From the NCBI GenBank assembly GCA_023427355.1, contig JAEZBK010000210.1, forward strand, positions 1 through 7,487: a stretch of DNA of 7,487 nt, in the 5' to 3' direction. Of this stretch, positions 1-5,669 are shown piece after piece (within the stretch, counting starts at the first letter, position 1; each line of letters opens with the position of its first letter). Source of the stretch: Pseudomonadota bacterium. Its GTDB lineage: Bacteria > Pseudomonadota > Alphaproteobacteria > Micropepsales > Micropepsaceae. A program made the position numbers and the translations under genes. Below the pieces are notes generated by a model. It did not search any database and had not been told where the DNA came from. It saw only the letters and a program-made list of their open reading frames with translations.

Positions 1-2
1 AT

Positions 3-323
3 CTTGACCATCTTGCCCGCTACACCGGCGGCGAAAAAGCCATGAACGACGAGATCCTGCGGCTGTTCGACGGCCAGATCGGGCTGATGGTGGGCCAGTT
101 GCGCGGCGTCCTGGCGGCGCGCGACGCCAAGCGCTGGCGCGAGATCACCCACACCATCAAGGGCGCGGCCCGCGGGGTGGGCGCCTTTTCCTTCGGCGAC
201 GCGGCAGCGGCGGCGGAGCCGGTGGACCCCGGCAACACCGAGCGCGCCCAGGCGGCCATCGCGCGGCTGTCGGACGAGGCGATGACGGTGCAGGATTTCA
301 TTCGCCGCTATCTCGCCGCCTGA
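3..323 (+). CDS. Hpt domain phosphotransfer protein, 5' partial
   Basis: Histidine phosphotransfer (Hpt) domain protein, a cytoplasmic relay that carries a phosphoryl group between a hybrid sensor kinase and a response regulator. The Hpt core reads HTIKGAARGVGA, with the phosphorylatable histidine encoded at 150-152, followed by the usual alanine-rich helix and a final helix ending YLAA. An ATG occurs at 42, but the frame is open to the window edge and the residues before it (LDHLARYTGGEKA) look like a normal Hpt first helix. The true start is therefore outside the window and the ATG is internal. Only about 107 residues are visible, so this may be a stand-alone Hpt protein or the C-terminal domain of a larger kinase. 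The first reading is favoured only because the stop closely follows the domain. The family call is firm; the partner proteins are unknown. Confidence 0.8.
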   Translation, partial: LDHLARYTGGEKAMNDEILRLFDGQIGLMVGQLRGVLAARDAKRWREITHTIKGAARGVGAFSFGDAAAAAEPVDPGNTERAQAAIARLSDEAMTVQDFIRRYLAA

Positions 324-508
324 CATCGACCCCTCGACTGTTTTTGTGAGCCACGCCAGGGCCTTGGCGAATCTTCGTTTGTCCATTTCCCGCATACCCC
401 CCCCTCCCCCGCAGAGGAGGGATACGGCGTGGCGTGTGGCGCGCGTGGTTCGTCATGCCCCACGAGTGTCTCATGCGGGCGCGGTGGACAGACAGGTGGA
501 TATCGCGG
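324..508. other. intergenic region between convergent genes
   Basis: The Hpt gene (plus) and the zinc-ribbon gene (minus) converge here, and I see no convincing gene. Two weak structures are present. A 5-bp stem CGCCA/TGGCG lies at 354-358 and 365-369. A pyrimidine tract at 397-410 contains CCCTCC (402-407), which pairs with GGAGGG (416-421) across an 8-base loop. A run of five T lies at 340-345, just after the Hpt stop. Any of these could contribute to termination, but none is a textbook intrinsic terminator. The C-tract hairpin resembles the C-rich/G-rich intergenic repeats common in high-GC Proteobacteria. Short plus-strand frames here show no coding character. Confidence 0.4.
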
Positions 509-745
509 CTAGTCCGGATGGGTGGTGCCGCAAGTCTTGCAGGCGATCTCGGGCTGGCCCTGGGGGCCGCGCGGCATGCGCAGGATGAAATTGTCGGAGA
601 TGCGGATCAGCGCGCCCATCGGTCCGGCATTGCTGACCTCGCTATTCTCTTCCCACAGCGCATGGCCATCGGCATCGCAGCGGCTGCATTTGAGCCGCGT
701 GCTGAACTGATCGCGCCCGGACTTGTTGGAATGGACTTCGGACAT
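509..745 (-). CDS. small Cys4 zinc-ribbon-like protein
   Basis: Predicted 78-residue soluble protein of unknown function. It has two CxxC knuckles, C20-C23 (LKCSRCDADG) and C69-C72 (IACKTCGTTH), separated by about 45 residues. This is the arrangement expected of a small zinc ribbon that binds one metal ion. No other catalytic motif, signal peptide or membrane segment is visible. The start is well supported: the upstream minus strand has AGGAG about six bases before the ATG. The gene lies downstream of, and in the same direction as, the Lys-rich protein at 925-1149. A terminator and a 179-base gap separate the two, so it probably has its own promoter. The zinc-binding fold is inferred from cysteine spacing; I do not recognise a named family. 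Confidence 0.72.
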   Translation of the reverse strand: MSEVHSNKSGRDQFSTRLKCSRCDADGHALWEENSEVSNAGPMGALIRISDNFILRMPRGPQGQPEIACKTCGTTHPD

Positions 746-924
746 GGTGCTTCTCCTGCGTACAGCGGGAGCGCGGGCCGGATTTTTTACGGCCTCTTAT
801 GTCTCACAGTTGCCGGCCGCCAAAAGGTCGTCGCCAGCAATGACCGCACTTTAGCGAAAGCGGGCGCACGAGTCCGGGCGATGTTGGTACGCTGAAGCTC
901 ATAACGGCAAAAAAAGCGCCGCGA
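746..924. other. intergenic region upstream of the zinc-ribbon gene
   Basis: About 180 bases between two minus-strand genes. The right end holds the terminator of the 925-1149 gene; the left end holds the ribosome binding site of the 509-745 gene. I could not identify a convincing -35/-10 pair, although the promoter of the zinc-ribbon gene is expected here. Confidence 0.4.
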
Positions 925-939
925 TCAGGTTTTGGCGGC
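909..939 (-). terminator. intrinsic terminator overlapping the stop of the Lys-rich small protein
   Basis: On the minus strand a 5-bp stem, GCCGC (935-939) with GCGGC (918-922), is followed two bases later by seven consecutive T (plus-strand A run 909-915). The left arm lies in the last codons of the 925-1149 gene and the loop spans its stop codon. The stem is short but GC-only and the T tract is strong. Confidence 0.55.
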
Positions 940-1149
940 AGCCTTGACGGCTTTCTTGCGCGTCTTGGGCAGGGGAGCGGCCGGGGGCGGTTCGGCGGCA
1001 TCGCGCGCCAGCCGCAGGGCCTTGAGGCGGGCGGTCTTGGCGTCCTGGGCAGCACTTTCCTTGGCGAGCTGTTCCTTCACCAACTGGGTGCGGCGGTCAT
1101 GCTGGGAATCGCGCGCCGAGGCGCCGAGCGGGGTCTTGGGAATGGTCAT
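925..1149 (-). CDS. small Lys/Arg/Ala-rich protein, function unknown
   Basis: Predicted 74-residue basic, highly charged protein. The middle (about residues 17-52, rich in K, E, A, Q and L) should form a long amphipathic or coiled-coil helix. A short proline-rich stretch (PPPAAPLPK) and a basic tail ending KKAVKAAAKT follow. There are no cysteines, membrane segments or enzyme motifs. The basic tail could bind nucleic acid, but that is a guess. Similar short proteins are common hypothetical genes in alphaproteobacteria. The start is the first ATG after an open upstream frame; that frame offers no other ATG/GTG/TTG nearby, and the ribosome binding site is weak. It is divergent from the urcA gene, with a 211-base shared regulatory region. 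A terminator at its stop codon supports its reality. Confidence 0.6.
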   Translation of the reverse strand: MTIPKTPLGASARDSQHDRRTQLVKEQLAKESAAQDAKTARLKALRLARDAAEPPPAAPLPKTRKKAVKAAAKT

Positions 1150-1215
1150 CCCGCAGGGTACGCCCTTTGGGCCGCACCCGCAAACTGTGCAGCAGAGACA
1201 TTGCTGCGTTGCAAT

Positions 1216-1229
1216 AATTTCCCGAAATT
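1216..1229. promoter_or_regulatory. 14-bp palindrome, candidate operator 1
   Basis: Perfect inverted repeat AATTTC-CC-GAAATT (6-2-6) in the divergent region between the Lys-rich gene (minus, start 1149) and urcA (plus, start 1361). Its size fits a dimeric repressor site. No regulator gene is adjacent in the window. The binding role is inferred from symmetry and location only. Confidence 0.35.
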
Positions 1230-1280
1230 GCCGCCAAAGTCAGCTTTACTTTTGTTCGCATGTGCAGCAACCTTACCCAA

Positions 1281-1294
1281 GGTCAAGTTTGACC
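1281..1294. promoter_or_regulatory. 14-bp palindrome overlapping a -35-like element upstream of urcA
   Basis: Perfect inverted repeat GGTCAA-GT-TTGACC (6-2-6). Its right arm, TTGACC at 1289-1294, is a good match to a sigma-70 -35 hexamer for plus-strand transcription toward the gene at 1361. The matching -10 is poor: the best candidate with 17-base spacing is GACATG at 1312-1317. A palindrome over a -35 box is a typical repressor layout, but the regulator is unknown. Confidence 0.4.
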
Positions 1295-1360
1295 CCAGCA
1301 CATCAGAACACGACATGCAGGAGGAACCGGGATTGGTCACCTAACCCAAAGGAGATCGTC

Positions 1361-1651
1361 ATGGTTCGCAAGCTCATCCCCGCCACCGCCATCCTGTTTT
1401 CGCTCGGTCTCGGCTCTGCCCTGGCCGGTTCCACCACCGTCACCTATGCCGACCTGAACCTGGCCACGCCCACCGGCGCGGCCACGCTGGAAGCCCGTGT
1501 GAAGGCCGCCGCGGCCCTGGCCTGCGCCAGCGCAGACCGGCACATGGTGTCGCCGGCCTTCGCGGCACCGGCCAGTGTCGCCTGCATCAAGCAGTTGACC
1601 GGCATCGCGCTGGCGTCGGTGCCGATGCCGGTGCAGGTCGCACAGAACTAG
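1361..1651 (+). CDS. UrcA family exported protein
   Basis: Member of the UrcA family, small exported proteins of unknown function found mainly in alphaproteobacteria. It has 96 residues. Residues 1-22 form a signal peptide (MVRK, hydrophobic core, cleavage near ALA-GS). The mature protein opens with VTYADLNLATPTGAATLEARV, matching the family pattern 'V.YADLDLsTpaG.atLe.Rv'. The paired cysteines C55 and C75 fit the family pattern and would form a disulfide in the periplasm. The start at 1361 is supported by AAAGGAG seven bases upstream and by the signal peptide. A strong hairpin follows nine bases after the stop. The gene is single and probably transcribed from the region with two palindromes upstream. 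The family call is confident; the role is unknown. Confidence 0.85.
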   Translation: MVRKLIPATAILFSLGLGSALAGSTTVTYADLNLATPTGAATLEARVKAAAALACASADRHMVSPAFAAPASVACIKQLTGIALASVPMPVQVAQN

Positions 1652-1659
1652 CAAAAGAA

Positions 1660-1694
1660 AACGGGCGTTCCTCCCGTTGGGAAGAACGCCCGTT
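1660..1694. terminator. bidirectional intrinsic terminator between urcA and the CsbD-like gene
   Basis: Perfect 11-bp stem AACGGGCGTTC (1660-1670) with GAACGCCCGTT (1684-1694) and a 13-base loop. In the minus direction the stem is followed by TTTTCTTTT-type sequence (plus-strand A-rich 1653-1660), a good terminator for the CsbD-like gene. In the plus direction it starts nine bases after the urcA stop and ends in GTTCTT, a weaker U tract. One hairpin probably serves both convergent genes. Confidence 0.8.
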
Positions 1695-1740
1695 CTTCGC
1701 GCCGCAACGTTCGCTGCGGCGCCAGACTGTTCGCGCAGGA

Positions 1741-1917
1741 CTAGTGCTGCGCGCCCGGCTGCGTGGTCTTGGGCGCCTTGCCGTCTTCCATGCGGCCTTC
1801 ATTGCGCAGATTGCGGCCTTCCTGGGCCTTCATCCTGCTCTCCGCCGAGGTGCCATTTTCATAGGCTTCTTCCTTCAGATAGCCCGCGGCTTCCTTGACC
1901 TTACCCTTGATGCTCAT
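1741..1917 (-). CDS. CsbD-like stress response protein
   Basis: Small hydrophilic protein of 58 residues starting MSIKGKVKEAAGYLKEEAYE. The IKGKVKEAAG opening is typical of CsbD-like proteins, which accumulate under general stress and have no known enzymatic activity. The rest is polar and probably disordered (repeated R/N/E/G, then KAPKTTQPG). I chose the ATG at 1917 because GGAGAG lies eight bases upstream. An earlier in-frame GTG at 1941 has no ribosome binding site and would add non-family residues. The upstream minus strand has GGAAC (plus 1971-1975) and, 16 bases on, CGCTT. This resembles but does not match the EcfG general-stress promoter (GGAAC then CGTT). A strong terminator follows. 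An alternative reading is a CsbD-related hypothetical protein outside the formal family. Confidence 0.65.
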   Translation of the reverse strand: MSIKGKVKEAAGYLKEEAYENGTSAESRMKAQEGRNLRNEGRMEDGKAPKTTQPGAQH

Positions 1918-2002
1918 GGAACTCTCTCCGATCAATTGCACTGGAGAGAAAGCGATTCATCGCGCGATCTGTTCCGCGCCACCCGCGCAGTTCCGCGATC
2001 GC

Positions 2003-2314
2003 CTACTTGGCGTCGAACTTCTCGAACTCGTGCTGGATGGACCGTTCGATCAACACGCGCCACACCGCTTCGGCGATGGCGGGCGACAGCCCGGCGGCCT
2101 TCGCCTCGGCCAGCACCTTGGTCACGACATCCTCGATGCGCGCCTCGTCGCGCACCGTGCCGCGATCCTGCTTCAGGACGGCGGCGCGCTCGATATAGGT
2201 CTGGCGCTGCACCAGCAGGTGCACCAGCCTGCGGTCCAGGGCATCGATGGCGTCGCGCAGTTCGGCCATGCTGGCGCAGGCGGAAGCGGCTTTGAGGGGA
2301 GCGTCATTTTGCAT
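2003..2314 (-). CDS. chorismate mutase, AroQ fold (monofunctional)
   Basis: All-helical AroQ-type chorismate mutase, expected to convert chorismate to prephenate in the cytoplasm for phenylalanine and tyrosine synthesis. The first helix has the signature ELRDAIDALDRRLVHLLVQR, with the substrate-binding arginines of this fold. The next helix supplies the conserved lysine (RAAVLKQ), followed by RDEARIEDV. The C-terminal helix (VWRVLIERSIQHEFEKF) places a Q and a downstream E near the expected active-site position. Its length (103 residues) fits a single-domain enzyme; the PchB-like isochorismate lyase branch is an alternative. The start is uncertain. An in-frame ATG at 2353 would add 13 residues, but those codons have low GC3 and include ATA. 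ATG 2269 is also possible, and none of the three has a clear ribosome binding site. No terminator is obvious. Confidence 0.85.
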   Translation of the reverse strand: MQNDAPLKAASACASMAELRDAIDALDRRLVHLLVQRQTYIERAAVLKQDRGTVRDEARIEDVVTKVLAEAKAAGLSPAIAEAVWRVLIERSIQHEFEKFDAK

Positions 2315-2337
2315 CGCAGCGGTGCTTATAGCAGGGG

Positions 2338-2366
2338 TTGTTGCCGCTACCATTTTTACATATAAG
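2338..2366 (+). promoter_or_regulatory. candidate sigma-70 promoter for the ferredoxin reductase operon
   Basis: TTGTTG (2338-2343), a 17-base spacer, then TATAAG (2361-2366), about 70 bases before the reductase start. It overlaps the 5' region of the divergent chorismate mutase gene. The minus-strand TATATG (plus 2358-2363) could be the -10 of that gene, so the two promoters may overlap. This is a sequence match only. Confidence 0.4.
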
Positions 2367-2428
2367 GGCGACGGTTTTTCCAGCCATTACACGAACTTAG
2401 GTGTGGAAATACAGTTCCGCCCGTCTGA

Positions 2429-3478
<1,050 letters not shown>

Positions 3479-3480
3479 GC

Positions 3481-3510
3481 CTTCATCCTTCGACAGGCCC
3501 AGGATGAGGA
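3481..3510. repeat. REP-like intergenic hairpin (CTTCGACAGGC...CAGGATGAG type)
   Basis: Imperfect palindromic element between the reductase and ferredoxin genes. A perfect 7-bp stem TCATCCT (3483-3489) pairs with AGGATGA (3501-3507) around the core TCGACAGGCCC. The sequence is nearly the same as the short repeat CCTGAGCCTGTCGAAGGATGA that I know as very abundant between genes in many alphaproteobacteria. Lying inside an apparent operon, it may act as a transcript-stabilising or attenuating hairpin. Confidence 0.65.
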
Positions 3511-3527
3511 ATTAGAGGGTTTCGCAA

Positions 3528-3839
3528 ATGAAAATTATCGGTACGGACCGTCAGGGCAACACCCGCGAAGTCGAAGGCCGCGATGGCTGGAGCGTGATGG
3601 AGATTCTGCGCGATGCGGGTTTCGACGTGGCCGCCGAATGCGGCGGCGCCTGCGCCTGCGCCACCTGCCACGTCTATGTGACCGATGGCTGGTACGACAA
3701 GCTGCCCGCGCCGTCGGAAGCCGAGATCGACATGCTGGACATGGCGCTGGCGGTGGAGCCGGGCTCCTCGCGCCTGTCGTGCCAGATCATCTGCTCCGGC
3801 GAGACGGACGGCATCAAGGTCACTGTCGCGCCAGAGTAA
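3528..3839 (+). CDS. [2Fe-2S] ferredoxin, adrenodoxin type
   Basis: Small soluble electron carrier of 103 residues. Cluster ligands follow the adrenodoxin/putidaredoxin pattern C-x5-C-x2-C plus a distant C: C38, C44, C47 (in ECGGACACATCHVYV) and C85 (SRLSCQI). C42 and C89 are extra cysteines not needed for the cluster. The N-terminal beta strands, the acidic helix with SEAEIDMLDMA (the usual partner-docking region) and the C-terminal IKVTVAPE are all present, so the protein is full length. GAGGG lies eight bases before the ATG. It sits after the ferredoxin reductase and before the DUF4188 gene. It probably takes electrons from that reductase and passes them to a monooxygenase, P450 or Fe-S assembly. 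The terminal acceptor is not shown. A housekeeping Isc ferredoxin is less likely because no isc genes are present. Confidence 0.92.
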   Translation: MKIIGTDRQGNTREVEGRDGWSVMEILRDAGFDVAAECGGACACATCHVYVTDGWYDKLPAPSEAEIDMLDMALAVEPGSSRLSCQIICSGETDGIKVTVAPE

Positions 3840-3852
3840 GGCAGGCCCCTGC

Positions 3853-4338
3853 ATGACGATCATTCCCGGACGTCAGCAGGCCCACCCCGAAACATCCTTT
3901 GCGCTGTTCCTGATCGGCATGCGCATCAACCGGCTGGCCGCGGTGTCGCGCTGGTGGCCGGTGGCCGCCGCCATGCCGCGCATGCAGGCCGAACTGAAGG
4001 CCAGGCCCGATTCCGGTCTTTTGTGGGTGCGCAATTTCCTGTCGGGCCGGGTGGTGCTGTCGGTGCAATACTGGCAGAGCCAGGAAAAACTCTTCGCCTA
4101 TGCCCATGACCGCGAGGGCCGGCATTTTCCCGCCTGGGCCGCGTTCAACCGCCGCCTGAAGGACAATGACGCGGTGGGCATCTGGCACGAGACCTATCTG
4201 ATCGCGCCGGATGCGGCGGAGAATATCTACAGCAACATGCCCGCCTTCGGGCTGGGCGCGGCCATCGGCGTCAGCGGTGCGGCGGCGCGCATGGGCGGCG
4301 TGCGCGATCCCTTTGCCAAGCGCGAAGGCGGCGGATAG
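3853..4338 (+). CDS. DUF4188 domain protein (monooxygenase-like)
   Basis: Protein of 161 residues matching the DUF4188 family. Recognisable blocks are FALFLIGMRINR (16-27), MPRMQAELKA (41-50), VVLSVQYWQSQEKLFAYA (67-84), HFPAWAAFNRR (91-101) and GIWHETY (109-115). The family is thought to have a ferredoxin-like alpha/beta fold related to small antibiotic-biosynthesis monooxygenases and heme-degrading enzymes. No activity is established that I know of. The C-terminal 30 residues are Gly/Ala rich. The start ATG is 13 bases after the ferredoxin stop and preceded by AAGGCAGG, so the two genes are probably cotranscribed. The pairing suggests, without proving, that it uses electrons from the reductase/ferredoxin pair. 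The stop codon TAG is the first base triplet of the left direct repeat. Confidence 0.78.
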   Translation: MTIIPGRQQAHPETSFALFLIGMRINRLAAVSRWWPVAAAMPRMQAELKARPDSGLLWVRNFLSGRVVLSVQYWQSQEKLFAYAHDREGRHFPAWAAFNRRLKDNDAVGIWHETYLIAPDAAENIYSNMPAFGLGAAIGVSGAAARMGGVRDPFAKREGGG

Positions 4339-4440
4339 GCTTCCCACCCGACGGTGTTGCGTGTGCGCGTTCAACGTTCGCCTTCGCACTGGATTCCATG
4401 GCCATCGCTCATATCTATACCGTCGCCTTTCAGGGCATCG
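4336..4440 (+). repeat. left copy of a ~100-bp direct repeat (comM 5' region)
   Basis: Matches 5571-5669. Both copies begin TAGGCT (here the TAG is the stop of the DUF4188 gene), share the 20-base identical block cccgacggtgttgcgtgtgc (here 4347-4366), and end CAGGGCATCG. The stretch between block and start codon differs in length, 31 against 26 bases. The 43 coding bases differ at 8 positions, mostly synonymous. An inverted repeat GTGCG (4363-4367) with CGCAC (4385-4389) sits just before the start codon; the other copy has a comparable but not identical one. Similarity drops on both sides of the repeat. Confidence 0.85.
4398..4440 (+). pseudogene. comM: comM 5' remnant (first 14 codons only)
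   Basis: Reads MAIAHIYTVAFQGI, against MPIAHISTVAFQGI at the start of the intact comM downstream. After codon 14 the frame continues into unrelated sequence and stops at 4575-4577. Five codons differ only synonymously and two differ in amino acid (A/P, Y/S), so both copies were probably under selection as protein before this one was cut off. It lies 59 bases after the DUF4188 gene, suggesting comM, or a relative of it, once followed that gene directly. Confidence 0.75.
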
Positions 4441-4479
4441 CGGTATTATGCTGTAAACACAGAAGGGGGCTCTTAGATG

Positions 4480-4497
4480 AGCGCCACTGTGGGCGCT
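4480..4497. terminator. weak hairpin after the cargo gene
   Basis: Six-bp stem AGCGCC (4480-4485) with GGCGCT (4492-4497) and a 6-base loop, 18 bases beyond the stop of the minus-strand cargo gene. There is no T tract on the minus strand. On the plus strand it is followed by a T-rich stretch (CATAATTTCTT). Its role as terminator in either direction is uncertain. Confidence 0.3.
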
Positions 4498-4514
4498 TGG
4501 CCATAATTTCTTGG

Positions 4515-5465
4515 TTAAGCACGGGACTTCCAGATTTTCTCGGTCAGAGCCATTTGAGCGACCATCTCATCCAGTGAGATGGGTACGCGACGCAGCGTTA
4601 TTCGCCCCAGCAAATCTCGCTCCTTATAGATGGTAGCCGCGAAAGTGCTTTTGTCGCGGACAGTCTCCCCAAATATGTTGCCGTAAGCAATTTCTATTTC
4701 CATAAATACGTTAAGGCTGCCTTCCGCCACGGCGGCTTTTTCTTTCTCGGTCAGAAACGCCGGCAGACAGTTTGTTCGCTGCTCAATACTCTCCCCTGCG
4801 GCGACAACTATCCCCCAGGGCTCAGGAGGAATGTCGGTATTACCCCTGATCTCGGTTTCTTCGTCATGATGATAAAGAACTCGCACGTTCCAACGGAACG
4901 CATTGGCGCGGGAGTTCCCGCTATTGCTGGACTTTATCACAACTTGGGGGTGGTCGCCGTATCCGGCTCCTTTGTGAGGAACGATGTAAAACTCGGCGGT
5001 ATCAATTTTCATGTCCGCGCTGATCTGGGCTTTGGTCACACTGTTGGCGATTTCCTGCGCAGTTACAGCGTCCCGAGCGGCTTTGGCGGCGTCTTTAGTG
5101 TGAACCAAGGTTCTCCAAATCAGAAAGATGCCGACTCCAGTCAAGAGAATGTCGGCACCGCTCGCCAAGAGCATTCCCAACGCCCAAGTCGCCATGTCCT
5201 TCTGGGCCTTCAAATCCTGTTCGGCGCGGCGCTTTTCGGCTTCGGGCTCCGGTTTATTGTTCGCGGCTTCCAGCGCGCGGGCGATGCTCTTGATGTCGTT
5301 CTGGACGGAAACCGGAATGGATGGTGGCGCGTCGGGTTTTGGCTGGGATGCGCTCCGTGTGGCTCTGGGCTTGCTTTCGGCGTCGTTACCTACGCCTTGA
5401 GCGTGTGCGAGGCTTGCCGTTAGTACGACAACTGCAATGAGCGATAGCCAATAGCGTCTAGACAT
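4515..5465 (-). CDS. membrane protein of unknown function (cargo of the insertion)
   Basis: Predicted 316-residue protein I cannot assign to a family. In order it shows: a signal peptide (1-22, MSRRYWLSLIAVVVLTASLAHA, with AHA as cleavage site); a proline-rich linker (31-52); a charged helix likely to be coiled coil (53-92); one membrane segment (about 93-117, MATWALGMLL to FLIW); a second Ala-rich helix (122-152); and a beta-rich C-terminal domain (155-290) with DTAEFYIVPHKGAG and VVIKSSNSGNSRANAFRWNV. The basic residues after the membrane segment put the C-terminal domain in the cytoplasm. The ATG at 5465 is preferred. A longer start at 5504 overlaps a TATAAA -10-like box (plus 5504-5509) and lacks a ribosome site, while 5465 has GAGGG 13 bases upstream, a long spacing. 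It runs against comM and the upstream operon. Confidence 0.72.
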   Translation of the reverse strand: MSRRYWLSLIAVVVLTASLAHAQGVGNDAESKPRATRSASQPKPDAPPSIPVSVQNDIKSIARALEAANNKPEPEAEKRRAEQDLKAQKDMATWALGMLLASGADILLTGVGIFLIWRTLVHTKDAAKAARDAVTAQEIANSVTKAQISADMKIDTAEFYIVPHKGAGYGDHPQVVIKSSNSGNSRANAFRWNVRVLYHHDEETEIRGNTDIPPEPWGIVVAAGESIEQRTNCLPAFLTEKEKAAVAEGSLNVFMEIEIAYGNIFGETVRDKSTFAATIYKERDLLGRITLRRVPISLDEMVAQMALTEKIWKSRA

Positions 5466-5570
5466 TGGATTAGAAACGCCCTCTTGAACCCACCTAGCTT
5501 GCATTTATAGCAAAAGAAATAGTTGTTGCGCCGGGCGGAATAGGGGCTCGCCAGAAACTGTCGTAATGGT

Positions 5571-5669
5571 TAGGCTGCCGCCCGACGGTGTTGCGTGTGC
5601 GTCCCTTCTGCTTCGCAACAGGTCTCATGCCCATCGCCCATATTTCGACGGTCGCGTTCCAGGGCATCG
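5571..5669 (+). repeat. comM: right copy of the ~100-bp direct repeat (comM 5' region)
   Basis: Counterpart of 4336-4440. It begins TAGGCT without any reading frame ending there, carries the 20-base identical block at 5581-5600, and runs through codon 14 of the intact comM. A 6-bp inverted repeat GTTGCG (5590-5595) with CGCAAC (5614-5619), 18-base spacer, ends seven bases before the ATG and could fold over the ribosome binding region. This copy must now supply whatever promoter or leader comM uses, because the oppositely oriented cargo gene separates it from the upstream operon. Confidence 0.85.

Larger units (their letters stand above)
4441..5570. other. 1.13-kb inserted segment between the direct repeats
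   Basis: Holds a single minus-strand gene and short flanks. Its base composition departs from the surroundings over its first half: rows 4501-4560, 4621-4680 and 4681-4740 have 28, 29 and 28 G+C of 60, whereas row 5701-5760 in comM has 43 of 60. GC rises toward the 5' end of the gene (41 of 60 at 5221-5280). No transposase, integrase or terminal inverted repeats are visible. The flanking direct repeats and composition suggest horizontally acquired cargo; the agent of insertion is not present. Confidence 0.6.

Noticed and set aside
42..323. ATG at 42 as start of the Hpt protein
   Set aside because: The in-frame codons before it encode a normal Hpt first helix, so the ATG is internal and the gene is 5' truncated by the window.
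397..421. C-tract hairpin as an intrinsic terminator
   Set aside because: It has a 6-bp stem but no T tract in either direction.
1150..1200. Cysteine-rich in-frame extension upstream of the 1149 start (CLCCTVCGCGPKGVPCG)
   Set aside because: No ATG, GTG or TTG begins it. The cysteines come from repeated GCA triplets on the plus strand and look incidental.
932..1651. Long plus-strand frame with urcA as its C-terminal part
   Set aside because: The upstream portion is antisense to the Lys-rich gene and intergenic. The UrcA signal peptide and AAAGGAG place the real start at 1361.
4866..5423. 185-residue plus-strand frame in the inserted segment
   Set aside because: Antisense to the membrane-protein gene, which has a coherent signal peptide, membrane segment and domain order. 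The plus frame shows no such organisation.
4441..5570. Insertion sequence or transposon
   Set aside because: No transposase and no terminal inverted repeats are present. The flanking repeats are about 100 bp and diverged, unlike a short target-site duplication.
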